Notes under the pieces: generated by a model | What the model saw: only the letters and a program-made list of their open reading frames with translations | Database searches by the model: none | Told to the model about the DNA's origin: nothing | Program-made: the position numbers and the translations under genes | Assembly: GCA_034620365.1 (NCBI GenBank) | Contig: JAQGEQ010000299.1 | Location: 248,001-312,000, forward strand | Source of the DNA: Pegea sp. RAD2-039 | Lineage: Eukaryota > Chordata > Thaliacea > Salpida > Salpidae | Length of the DNA: 64,000 nucleotides | Direction of reading: 5' to 3' | In this document: positions 40,201 through 52,101 of the stretch, piece by piece | Numbering within the stretch: the stretch's first letter is position 1 | How the letters are laid out: every line of letters starts with the position of its first letter

Positions 40201-43200
40201 GTCCAGGTTACTAATGACATTTTGGCCATGATTTCACCAGAAGGCGAATCAGTCAGTTTGGGACGTGGACTAAAAGGTGAGTGACGTCATTATCGAATCG
40301 GTCACTGCTGACCAGTGGTCCACAGCCCGTGGAAACGTCGAGGACTGGCTAAGTAAGGTTGAAGAAGCGATGGTGATCAATTTGAGGAAGATGTCCAAAG
40401 CTGCGATCGCCGACTTTCTACAACGTGACCGTGAACATTGGTCCGTGTCCCACCCCTCCCAGGTTTGATTTGTGACGTCATAAATCATCCACGTGACCAG
40501 TATTTGCTGCCCAGGTGGTCCTGACTATCTCACAAACAATGTGGTGTCAAGAAGTGACCGAAATCCTCAATGAAAAGCCGACTTCTGGAGATCAGGAAGA
40601 AAGCTCAGTCCTGAAAAATCTCAAGGACTTTGAGAAGACCAACTTCGAGCGTTTGAACCGCCTTGCTGCCCTGGTCCGCACTAACCTGCCCAAACTACAT
40701 CGAAACAACATCACCGCTCTCATCACAATTGATGTACACGCCCGTGACATCATCACTGATATGGTATGACGTCACTGCCACTGTCCCAGACCCTTTTGAC
40801 CACTGTGATTCTAGGTACGACAAACAGTCAGCAGTGACACTGACTTCGAGTGGTTGAGGCAACTTCGGTACTATTGGGACTCAGATATTGACGATTGCCT
40901 GGTCCGATGTGCTGGTTCGCGATACATCTATGGCTACGAGTATCTAGGGGCCTGTCCACGTCTGGTCATCACTCCGTTGACGGATCGATGCTATTTGTGT
41001 CTCATGGGCGCCCTACAGGTCAGTAAATGTCCATTTATCACTGGTACTGACCACAAACTGGTTACAGCTGGATTTGGGTGGTGCCCCAGCTGGTCCAGCT
41101 GGTACTGGTAAGACCGAGACCACAAAAGACTTGGCCAAGGCACTTGCCAAACAATGTGTGGTCTTCAACTGCTCTGAAGGACTCGATTTCAAGATCATGG
41201 GACGATTCTTCAGGTGAGTGGTCAGGGACATCAAAACCTTCTAAACCACTTCTCGGTCTACAGTGGACTGGCCCAGTCAGGGGCATGGTGTTGTTTTGAT
41301 GAATTCAATCGTATCGATATCGAGGTTTTATCTGTCATCGCTCAACAATTGCTGACAATTCGTAACGCGAAAGCCGCGCGCGTTCCTCGATTTATGTTCG
41401 AAGGTCGTGAGATCAAACTGGATCCAACATGCGCCGCGTTCATCACCATGAATCCGGGATACGCAGGAAGAACCGAGCTTCCCGATAACTTAAAGGTTCA
41501 ATAACTCATCTAGTCACGTGATTACTTACTTCTGACGTCATAGGCGCTATTCCGCCCAATCGCTATGATGGTTCCTGATTACAAACTGATTGCTGAAGTG
41601 ATCTTATACAGCGAAGGATTTGAATCTTCGAAAACTCTTTCACAAAAGATGGTTCAGATGTACAAGTTGTGTTCGGAACAGGTAACTGCATCCTCTTGCC
41701 TCTCAAGATCTGATCTTTGTTGTTCAGCTCTCACAACAAGATCACTATGACTTCGGGATGCGAGCAGTAAAGTCGGTCTTAGTGATGGCAGGATCTTTAA
41801 AACGTGAAAATCCCGACATCCACGAGAACATTGTTCTCATCAGAGCTCTTAGAGATTCAAATCTTCCCAAGTTTCTTGCTCAGGTCTCATTCAACTGATC
41901 CTCATCTGATCTTTTAATGTCTTCTTCATCAGGATGCCTTGCTCTTTAGAGGAATCTTATCTGATCTCTTCCCTGGGGTGGAAATTCCCGATCATGATTA
42001 CGGAGTCTTTGAATCGACTGTGATCAGTTGTATGGTGAAGAAAGATCTGATGCCAGTTTCGTCATTAGTCAATAAAGTACGTCACCAAGCACGTGACTAA
42101 CAGTGGACGAACCAGCTGGTTGTTGTCCAGGTCATTCAGTTGTACGAGACAATGCTGGTCCGACATGGTGTGATGTTGGTTGGACCAACTGGCGGTGGGA
42201 AGACAGTTTGTTATGAGATCTTGGCAGATACTTTAGAAGAACTTCACAAAAAAGGAATTAAACATCCAGAATATAAACCTGTAAAAACGTAAATGTGGTC
42301 CTATCAGCCTGTCCATGGTCCATTAACTTTATTCTATAATTTATAGGACTGTCCTTAATCCTAAAAGTATCACAATGGGCGAACTGTACGGAGAGGAGGA
42401 CAAATTGTCACTTGAATGGAAAGATGGTTTAATGGCCATAAGTGTTCGGCTTGCTGTCCAGGTAAATGGGTCAATATGTCCTGATAGTGTCCAATGATAT
42501 ATCTAAATTATAGGAGCAAACAAACGAGCATAAATGGATTGTATGTGATGGTCCAGTAGATGCTTTATGGATTGAAAACATGAATACTGTTCTAGATGAC
42601 AACAAAATGTTGTGCTTGGCTAACTCTGAACGAATCAAACTTAAAGACAACATGCACATGTTGTTCGAAGTCCAGGTGCCCTTAGATGTTCCTCGATCGA
42701 ATCTTCAGATCTTACATCACTTGTATCTTTTAGGATTTAGCTGTAGCGTCGCCCGCGACTGTTTCAAGATGTGGTATGGTGTACATCGATCCCCAACAAC
42801 TTGGTTGGCGACCTTATGTATACACGTGGTTGAAAACTAAAATGGATTCTAGATTAAATGAAACGAACAAGAACTACATCTTGGATTTATTTGATGCTTA
42901 CGTAGAAGATGGAATCAGGTTTTGAGGTTCAGTTGATTCAAGCAACTTTGTAACATCTTGACAGATTTGTAGAGAAGAACTTGACCCAGACAATGGTACA
43001 AGTCAGCATCAGTAAAGTTGCTACGCTTTGTAGCTTACTACAGTCTTTGTTGAAAGATAAAAATGTGGATTTGAAGCAAGTATGTCTCAAGATCTTCATC
43101 ATTTGAAAGATGTTCATATGCTGACTTTATAGGAAGGTCAAAAGATGAATTCTATCATTTCGATGGCTTTTATTTTTGCTTATACCTGGTCGTTGGCTGG

Positions 43201-46200
43201 TAACTTGGATGAAAGCTTCTATGACTCATTTGATAGTTTTGTTCGACAACAAATGGAAGACAATCATGAAATGAAGGTACAGGGACCCCTAAATCTCTCT
43301 CAAACGCCCCAATAACACCCCTTTTATTTCTAGTTACCTTCTCAAGCCGACTTATTTAGCTTCTACGTCGACTTCGACGCCCGAAGATACGATTTATGGG
43401 ATCGAGTTATTCCAACTTTCAAATATTCGCCCAAACTTCCCTTCTTCGATATCTTGGTCCCGACAATTGATACAACCAGATTTGGTTACTTGATGGAGAA
43501 ATTATTAGATGTTCATCATTCAGTGTTGTATACAGGTAACCATGGCAACCTACTAATCGGTTTGCAGTTAAGTTTTTTGATCAGGAAACACTGGAGTGGG
43601 AAAATCAGTCGTAGCTCGTGGACTCTTGGACTCAATTGCGGACCAGAAGGACTATGTACCACTGTACATGGGTTTTTCGGCCCAGACCTCGTCAGTAAGA
43701 ACGCAAGAGTTCATCGAAGCCAAATTGGAAAGGAAACGAAAGAACATCATCGGTAAAAGATCTAGAAAGATCAACATCCGATCATGATCATTTGTATCTT
43801 CCAGGTGCTCCTAGAGGTAAAAGAGTCATCATCTTTGTGGATGACCTCAATATGCCCAAGCTCGACACTTATGGAAGCCAACCGCCCATTGAGTTGTTAC
43901 GTCAGTACCAAGACTTTGGAGGCTTGTACGATCGCGATAAGATGTTTTGGAAGGTGCCCTAGTCCCCAAAAGCCCCACTGCAGTCTTCAATCATTTATTT
44001 TTCATCAGACCATCAAAGACGTGACCATCTCAGCTGCTTGTGCGCCCCCTGGTGGTGGTCGGAATCCAGTCACGCCGCGGTTTCTACGTCATTTCGCGAT
44101 GTTCTCGCTTCCTGCTCCTTCTTATGTTAATTTAAAAACTATTTTTTCGGTTCGTCGAATTTCTTTCCAATTTTTTTCACTTTTGACATTTCTGATGGAC
44201 CACAGGCCATCTTGTCTGGCTTCCTGGCCGACTTTCCCATCTCTGTCAAAGAATGTGGTCCGAAAATTGTCGAAGCTGCCATCGAAATATATGGACAAAT
44301 GTCCACAGACTTGCTGCCCACCCCAGCCAAGTCCCATTACGTTTTCAACCTCCGTGATTTGAGCAAATGTGTCCAGGGCATCTTGAGAGCGGATGCAGGA
44401 AGCATCAGAGATCAGGTTGGGATCAGATGAAGATACCTTGATGAAAAACTGATCTTTATGTCCTCAGAATCAAATGTTCAATTTATTTTGTCATGAGTCT
44501 TTAAGAGTCTTCCACGATCGACTTATCAATATGGAAGATAAAAATTATTTCTATTCAATGCTCTCTGATATGTCTTCCAAATATTTCAACATTCAAGTAC
44601 TCGAATCACTTCATACATCAATCAGTTATTTGCATATTTACGTGTCCAGGTTGAAGCCGAGACTTTTCTAAATCGACCAGTCATCTTCGGGGACTTTATG
44701 AAAATGGGAGCTCCTAAAGAAGATCGAATCTATGAAGATCTGACTTTAAAAATTGATAAAACTAAATCGATTCTAGAAGATTATTTGGATGATTTTAACC
44801 TGTCTTCGTCGAAGAGTATGAGACTGGTCTTCTTTCAGGATGCTATTGAACACGTGTCCAGGTACTGTCCTTAAACCCACGTCTACTATGACGTCATCAT
44901 CAAATTGGTTCACAGGATTTGTCGTATGATTGAAACGCAACGTGGCAACGCGCTACTGGTTGGTGTAGGTGGTTGTGGTAAGCAATCGTTGACCAGGTTG
45001 GCATGTCACGTGTGTGGGTACAGTTGTTATCAAATCGAACTGACTCGAGGATACAATTACGAATCATTTCATGAGGATCTTAGAAAAGTCTTCCGTTTAG
45101 CTGGAGGAGAAGGCAAAGACACAGTGTTCCTCTTTACAGATACACAAGTGAGTGATTTGGATCAAGTGTGTCTTTGTTGATCTTCTTCTTCAGATCGTCC
45201 AAGAAGAGTTTTTGGAAGACATCAACAATGTTCTTAATTCTGGTGAAGTTCCAAATTTGTTTGAAAAAGATGAATTAGAACAAGTCCTATCTATGGTCCG
45301 GCCCCACGCCAAAGAAGTGGGCATAGCAGAAAGTGACCGGGACGGAGTATATCAACATTTTATAGCCAGGTGACCCACAACCACATAAAACTGTCAACTG
45401 ACCACTGGTCCACAGAGTGCGACGCAATTTACATGTGGTCCTTTGTATGTCCCCGGTCGGGGACTCATTCCGGTCACGATGTCGAATGTTCCCGTCCCTG
45501 GTCAACTGTTGTACCATCGATTGGTCAGTTCTAGCCCTCCAAGAACCCCAGATTTAACTGCTGCCCTACAGGTTTGTACAGTGGCCACAAGAGGCGCTGT
45601 TGAGTGTCGCGCGTAGCTTCTTTGGACCAGTGAATGAACTAGACAACCCGACTAAGGACTCACTGTCCCATATCTGTGTCCAAATCCACACCAGTGTCAA
45701 TAGCATGGCTGAAAGGTTAGTAGTGACGTCATCAGCGTTGATTGACGTAATCACCACTTTAATGAGTAGATTTTACAAGGAGTTGAGACGTCACTATTAC
45801 ACGACGCCTACTTCCTATCTTGAGCTGATCAATTTGTATCTTTCGATGTTAAGCAGTAAGAGGAAAGAGTTGATTGGTGTTCGTGATCGCTTCAAAGTAT
45901 ATCGAGTAGTTTGTAGAAATTAGCGGGATTTAAAAACCATATTTCCCGCAGACTGGTTTGTCAAAACTCCTTGAAACAAATAATCTTGTTGATTCGATGC
46001 AAGAAGAGCTGACTGCTCTTGAACCGGAGCTTCAGAAGAGGAGTCAGGAAACTGAAGAGCTGATGGAGAAGTTGTCAGTTGACCAAGAAAAAGCTGATCA
46101 AGTACACCAGCTTCGAATTATTAAACACTGGTTGATATGATGAATGGTTGTAGGTTCGTCGCGTGGTTCTAGAAGATGAAGCTGTTGCCAAGGTGAAAGC

Positions 46201-49200
46201 AGAAGAGACGCAAGCTATCGCTGATGATGCTCAAAAAGATCTCGATGAAGCGATGCCAGTTTTAGAAAAAGCAAATAAAGCGCTAGACGCGTTAGATAAA
46301 GGAGATATTTCAGAGATAAAAGGTTTTGTCAAACCACCTGAAGCAGTTCAAACTGTGATGGAAACGGTTAGTTACTTCATCTGCTTATCACCATGGTGAC
46401 GATGTGATGATGTAGGTCTGTATCTTGTACGGAGCGAAAACTGATTGGGCGTCGGCAAAGATGCTTCTTGGTGACCCAAACTTCTTGAAACGATGTTTAG
46501 AATTTGATAAAGATAACATTCCATCAAAAACCATCCAAAAACTCGTCAAATATATTAGAGATCCTGAATTTGTTCCTGAAAAAATTGAACGGGTAACAAG
46601 TGGTTTGAAGCATGTCCACACCTCTAATTGTCCTTGTCCTAGGTTTCCAAAGCTTGCCGGTCACTTTGTATGTGGATCAGGGCCATGTACACTTACTCAA
46701 ACGTGGTCAAAGAGGTTGAACCTAAGCGGCAGAGATTGAAAGCTGCTCAGGCTGAGTTGGATGTTACCATGGCAGCGTTGAAAGAAAAGCAAGATAAACT
46801 TGCTGAAGTTGAAAAACAAATCGCTCAATTACAAGTAAGTGGTCCACAACCACGTCTAAGCTGTCAACTAAATGGGTCTTTCAGGCGACATATGATAACA
46901 GTGTTGATGAAAAAGAGAGATTAGTAAAGCAGATGTCTTTGACTGCCGCTCGGATGAAAAGAGCTGGTAAACTGACGACTGCTCTGGGTGATGAACAAGT
47001 TTGTGTCTTCTCACTAGCTCTCTGATCTTTGTTTGATCTTTGTGAATCTTATAGATTCGTTGGGAGCAAAAAGTTGTTGATTATGAAGAGCAAATAGGAA
47101 ATGTAATTGGAGATGTTTTTGTAGCTGCCGCTTGTGTAGCTTATTATGGAGCTTTTACTTCAACTTATCGAGAAATTCTCGTCAAAGAATGGAATCAAGC
47201 TTGTTATGACCTGGTTAGTTAAGATCTTTGAAGATTTGATGATGTAGCTTCAAGATCTCGGCAGAAAATCCCGACTTCCGAAGATGTGACTCTTGTAAAA
47301 ACTCTTGGAGATGCATATGAGATTCGACAATGGAACACTGAGGGGTTACCACGTGACAACGTTTCGACCGAAAACGCGATTTTAGTCACGAGAGCTCGTA
47401 GGTGGCCTCTAATGATTGATCCTCAAGACCAAGCAAACAGGTTGCGAGAAAAACTCGAGTTGTTACATCATCATGGTGACGTCATCATCGATTTAGGTGG
47501 ATTCGAAACAAAGAGATGAAGAATGGATTGAAAGTGATTAAATTAAGTGATTCAAATTTCTTGCGAACGCTCGAAAACGCGATTAGGATTGGAATGCCAG
47601 TTCTATGTGAAGAATTACAAGAAAATCTCGATCCAGCTCTAGAACCTATCTTACTGAAACAGGTAAATTAGTACTAGTGGTTAGTTAACTAGTACTAGTG
47701 GTTAGTTAATTAGTACCAGTGGTTAATTAACTAGTACTAGTGGTTAGTTAACTAGTACCAGTGGTTAGTTAATTAGTACTAGTGGTTAGTTAACTAGTAC
47801 TAGTGGTTAGTTAACTAATACTAGTGGTTAGTTAACTAGTACTAGTGGTTGGTTAATTAGTACTAGTACCAGTGGTTAGTTAACTAGTACCAGTGGTTAG
47901 TTAACTAGTACTAGTGGTTAGTTAACTAGTACTAGTGGTTAGTTAACTAGTACTAGTGGTTAGTTAACTAGTACTAGTGGTTAGTTAATTAGTACTAGTG
48001 GTTGGTTAACTAGTACTAGTGGTTAGTTAACCAGTACTAGTGGTTAGTTAATTAGCAATAGTGGTTAGTTAATTAGCAATAGTGGTTAGTTAGCTAGTAT
48101 GGTTAGCAATAGTGGTTGGTAAATTTGTTATTTTCTTCAGACTTTTATCTCTGGAGGTAGACTTCTTATTCGTCTCGGAGATTCTGATATCGATTATGAC
48201 AAAAACTTCCGTTTCTACATGACCACTAAGATGTCAAACCCTCACTATCTACCTGAAGTTTGCATCAAAGTAAATACTTCATAAGTGTCCACTGGTCCAC
48301 AACTAACCACCAAACTGTCTTAGGTCACCATCATCAACTTCACTGTCACCAAACTTGGTTTAGAAGATCAAATCTTAAGTGATGTGGTTCGATTAGAACG
48401 ACCTGATCTAGAAAATCAAAGAAATGATTTAATTTTACGGATTAATTCGGATAAATCCCAATTGAAGTCTGTAGAAGATCAGATCTTAAAGATGCTCTTT
48501 CAATCGGGCGGCAACATCCTTGACAACGAAGCTCTGATCGACACTTTGAACGAATCCAAGATTACATCTGCCATCATCTCAAAACGTCTCGTCGAAGCAG
48601 AAGCCACTGAAATCCGAATTTCAGAAGCTCGCGAAAAGTTAGTGACGTCATAGGTGTACTTGTGCTGATGACGTCATCACCGCAGATATCGAACAGTCGC
48701 GACTCGAGGATCAGTGTTGTTCTTTGTGGTGGCATCATTAGGTGAAATCGACCCGATGTATATGTTCTCACTTCAATATTTCAACTCAATCTTCAACTCG
48801 ACCATCTCCTTATCTGAGAAGAGTCGAGACCTTAGCAAACGTCTCGCGATCTTACTCGTAAGTTGATGACGTCATCTTGATGTCATTTTATCTCGTCACT
48901 TTCAGAGCGAAACAACTTTCGCGGTTTATCGAAATGTGGCTCGGGGTTTGTTCGAACGTCACAAGCTGATCTTCAGTTTCATGATGTGTGTCGACATCAT
49001 GAAGCAGCAAGATTACATCTCTACATCCGAGTGGGTCTTCTTCCTTAGAGGAGCTACTGGGATCGATAAACAGAGACCTGAAAAACCGGATGTTGATTGG
49101 TTGAGCGAAGAGGTAGACGAGTTCGATTGAGATCTTTCACATATTGATCTTGATCTTCGGCAGGATTGGATCAAATTAGTTGATCTTGAAGATGCTCTCC

Positions 49201-52101
49201 CAGTTTTTAAAGGGATTATCAAGGATCTTTTGAGGACTCCTATTTATTGTGCTCTTGGGGAACTGGAAGTGAGGTTGAATCCGGAACAATGGACCGGATA
49301 CAGCGTTAGTTAAACCTCCAAAATCTATCTCTCTGATCTCTAAGACTCTTCTTCTTTGCAGCATCCTGACCCTCCTCCTTACAATCCCAAAGAAGAGTCC
49401 CAAGATGAAGATCTGATCGGACATTGGGAGGAAAGACTCTCAATGTTCCAGAAGTTGATCCTTATCAAAACATTCAAAGAAGAAAAAGTAACCATCCACC
49501 TCAACTAAACTGTCCACTGACCACTGTCCCACAGGTTGTCAACGCCACCACTGACTTTGTACTGTCCAACATTGGGCGACAATTCGTCGAGAACCCGCCC
49601 ACCACCTTCGCGTCCCTCTATGACGACATGAACAACAAAACTCCGCTCGTGTTCGTCCTCAGCACCGGATCTGATCCGATGGGATCGTTCCTCCGCTTCG
49701 CCAAAGAGATGAACATGACCGACAAGTTACAGGCCATCTCGCTGGGCCAAGGTTCCCGCAACTTGTAGTCGCCCTAGAGCTAACCGATGACGTCACAGGT
49801 CAAGGGCCAGTGGCTGAGAAGTTGATGACGTCAGCGAAGACTAGCGGCGGTTGGGTCTTCTTGCAGAATTGTCATCTCGCTAAATCGTTCATGCCGCGCC
49901 TTGAGGAGATCTTTAAGGAGTTAGTCATCGCGTTGATGACGTCATATGAGTCTCAATCGCTGTGATCTTTGTAGGATGAAGGAGTTGAAGAGTAGTGACA
50001 TCCATACTGATTATCGACTTTTCCTTAGCTCCATGCCAACCAATTTCTTCCCAGTGACCATCTTACAAGGAGCTGTCAAGGTAACCACATCGTCATCTGT
50101 CTCTATAGCAACTGACCACTGGTCCAGGTCACTAATGAGCCACCTAAGGGTCTAAGATCGAATCTTCGTGGGGCGTTTTCTTCCATCTCGAAGTCTTTCT
50201 TTGAAGATCACTTCTTAGGGATGCCTTGGAGGAAGATGATTTTTGGGATTTGTTTCTTCCACGCTATCATTCAGGTGCTCCTTCATCTATATTCATCCCT
50301 ATCGATCCCAATGATCCCTGATCTGATCAGGAGCGCAAGAAATTTGGACCACTGGGCTGGAACATCAGTTACGAGTTCACAGACAGCGACCGCGAATGCG
50401 CGCTCCTTAACCTTGATCTCTTCTGCAAGACTCATGAAATCCCTTGGGATGCTTTAATCTACATCACCGGAGAGATTACGTATGGAGGTCGCGTCACTGA
50501 CTCAATCGATCAAAGATGCCTCCGAACCATTCTTTCAAGGTGCCCCAATCGCCCCACTGACCGCTGACGCCCCTTTTGAAACCTCTTTGTAGATTCTTCA
50601 GTGAATCAACGACAAGAGAGGAGTACAAATACTCTGAATCAGGAGTTTATTTTGCTCCTGACTTTGATAAACTGGATGAGTATCAGGAATATGTAAATCA
50701 ACTTCCGATCAGTGATCATCCAGAGATCTTTGGGATGCACAACAACGCTAATCTCGCGTATCAAGTATGTCTCTGCATCCAACATCGAAATCTTCTTTAA
50801 TCTTAATCTTCAGAAACAAGAAACGAACATGATGATCACTACGATCTTGGAGGTTCAACCCCGAATGTCATCAGGAAAAGGAGGCAAGACAAGTGATGAG
50901 ATGGTTCAGGAGCTTGCTGAGAGCATCCTGCAGAAGTTGGAGGTCTTCAAACTCGATTTGGATCAAGCTGAAAAGTCGATGTTCAAATTAGATTCCAAGG
51001 GAAGGTAAGAGTCGTTTTATGACGTCATCGTCGCTATTCGAGTCTTGAAATCGCGTCTAGGATCAACTCCTTGACAACCGTGCTTCAACAAGAAGTAGAA
51101 AGATTCAAGAAGTTGCTTGGAGTCATCATCAGCTCGTTAGAAACTCTCAAAAAAGCGATTGCTGGAATTGTAGTGATGGGAGAACAGATGGAGATGATCT
51201 ATACAAGTTTCCTCAACAACCAAGTGCCCCAGCACTGGGAGAGTGCCGCTTATCCGTCCCTAAAGCCCCTTGGGTCATGGGTTAAAGATCTTGTACTCCG
51301 ATGTGAGTTTACCGAGTCGTGGATCAAGAAAGGCCAGCCGACTTCATATTGGATTTCCGGATTTTTCTTCCCACAAGGTATAAAAAGGGAAATTAGTTTC
51401 GGTTTGCAGATGGGGATGTAGCTCAGTGGTAGAGCGCACGCTTTGCATGTGTGAGGCCCCGGGTTCGATCCCCGGCATCTCCACTTTTTTCATCAATCTT
51501 TTTTTGAAGGTTTTCTTACTGGAGTACTTCAGAATCATGCCCGTTGCTATGACTACCCTATTGATAGACTCAGCTTTCATTTTCATCCAATCCCGTTGTT
51601 CCGTGATCAAGCTGAATATCAATTAGAGCAACAAAATCTGGCATTTGATGAAATTGGCGAATCTGATCAACAAGTAAGATCAACATCTTCATCTGATCTT
51701 CAACTGATTTTTGTCATCTTTTAGCTCCCAGAAATTGAAGATGGAGTCCTTATTCATGGACTCTTCACTGATTGCTTCTGCTTCAATCCTAATGACGCGA
51801 TCATGACGTCAGAGAAAGATCAAGTGATGAATGAAAGAATGCCGCTGCTGCACATGGAGCCTAAAATGGACTTTGTACCTCCAGAAGAAGATTATATATG
51901 TCCCTTGTACAAGACTTCAGCAAGAGCTGGAGTTCTTTCGACTACAGGTTTCTCATCACTTCTATCATCTTCTTTTCTCAATTCTTATTTTTTTCAGGGC
52001 ACTCAACTAACTTCGTGGTCTTTGTTCATCTTCCAACTGATACTGATCCTAATTTTTGGATTTCCCGAGGATCAGCTCTTCTTTGTCAACTTTCAGAATA
52101 A
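34258..52101 (+). CDS. DNAH6: Axonemal dynein heavy chain, inner-arm DNAH6 type
   Basis: Motor heavy chain of ciliary inner-arm dynein, an ATP-driven microtubule motor. Dozens of exons, most introns 45-80 bases, read in one phase from ATG 34258 to TAA 52099-52101, roughly 4,000 residues. The N-terminus ([24 protein letters not shown]) already matches DNAH6; exon 4 ends at the donor after 35210 and joins 35577. Tail lies at 34258-38900 and linker at 38900-40850. P-loops are AAA1 GPAGTGKT (41092-41115), AAA2 GPTGGGKT (42182-42205), AAA3 GNTGVGKS (about 43585-43608) and AAA4 GVGGCGKQ (about 44962-44985). The stalk coiled coil and microtubule-binding head span about 45950-46985. AAA5 and AAA6 ([11 protein letters not shown]) follow, and the chain ends [10 protein letters not shown] as in DNAH6. 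All four P-loops are intact and I found no frameshift. A tRNA gene and a minisatellite sit in introns. Confidence 0.9.
35375..35380 (+). terminator. Candidate internal polyadenylation signal after DNAH6 exon 4
   Basis: AATAAA lies 56 bases after a stop codon (35317-35319) that is reached if exon 4 is not spliced at its donor after 35210. It could end a short transcript encoding only the dynein N-terminus. The hexamer alone is weak evidence in AT-rich DNA. Confidence 0.3.
40277..40325 (+). repeat. DNAH6 intron sharing family words
   Basis: A 49-base intron with TGACGTCA just after the donor and GACCAGTGGTCCACAG at the acceptor, the same acceptor block as the introns at 45370 and 49488. Confidence 0.5.
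43536..43549 (+). promoter_or_regulatory. RFX-type X-box palindrome in a DNAH6 intron
   Basis: GTAACCATGGCAAC fits the ciliary X-box consensus GTHNYYATRRNAAC at every position. It begins exactly at the 5' splice site of the intron that splits the AAA3 P-loop exon, so splice donor and X-box overlap. RFX factors drive ciliary genes from such sites, usually near promoters; an intronic enhancer role is inference. Confidence 0.5.
45370..45415 (+). repeat. DNAH6 intron, family A member
   Basis: This 46-base intron aligns over its whole length with the 47-base intron at 49488-49534 (shared blocks AAACTGTC and CTGACCACTG, then CCACAG). Its first half also resembles the intron at 46835-46884 (CCACAACCAC, CTGTCAACT). 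Confidence 0.65.
47668..48118 (+). repeat. 21-bp minisatellite inside a DNAH6 intron
   Basis: About 21 tandem copies of a 21-base unit built on TAGTACTAGTGGTTAGTTAA, with a few variants (TAGTACCAGT, TAGCAATAGT) concentrated toward the end. It fills most of the intron 47663-48140, which is thereby several times longer than its neighbours; the flanking exons join normally (LLKQ to TFISGG). Confidence 0.95.
49488..49534 (+). repeat. DNAH6 intron, family A member
   Basis: A 47-base intron nearly collinear with the one at 45370-45415, about 4 kb away and between unrelated exons. Confidence 0.65.
50081..50127 (+). repeat. DNAH6 intron, family A member
   Basis: A 47-base intron starting GTAACCACAT and ending CAACTGACCACTGGTCCAG, the acceptor block of the intron at 45370-45415. 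Confidence 0.55.
51412..51483 (+). tRNA. tRNA-Ala (anticodon TGC)
   Basis: A 72-base cloverleaf: acceptor GGGGATG pairs with CATCTCC, D arm GCTC/GAGC, anticodon stem CACGC/GTGTG with loop TTTGCAT (TGC at 51444-51446), and T arm CCGGG-TTCGATC-CCCGG. The pair G3:U70, the main identity element for alanyl-tRNA synthetase, is present. A T-run just downstream can end RNA polymerase III transcription. The gene lies on the coding strand inside the DNAH6 intron between FFFPQ and GFLTGVLQ. Confidence 0.97.

Noticed and set aside
44122..44362. Frames on both strands overlapping the dynein AAA3 region.
   Set aside because: The dynein exons here read through in another frame with conserved motifs ([19 protein letters not shown]); the rest are shadows.
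47668..48118. CRISPR-like regular repeat.
   Set aside because: Contiguous tandem repeats without spacers, inside an intron of an animal gene; a minisatellite.
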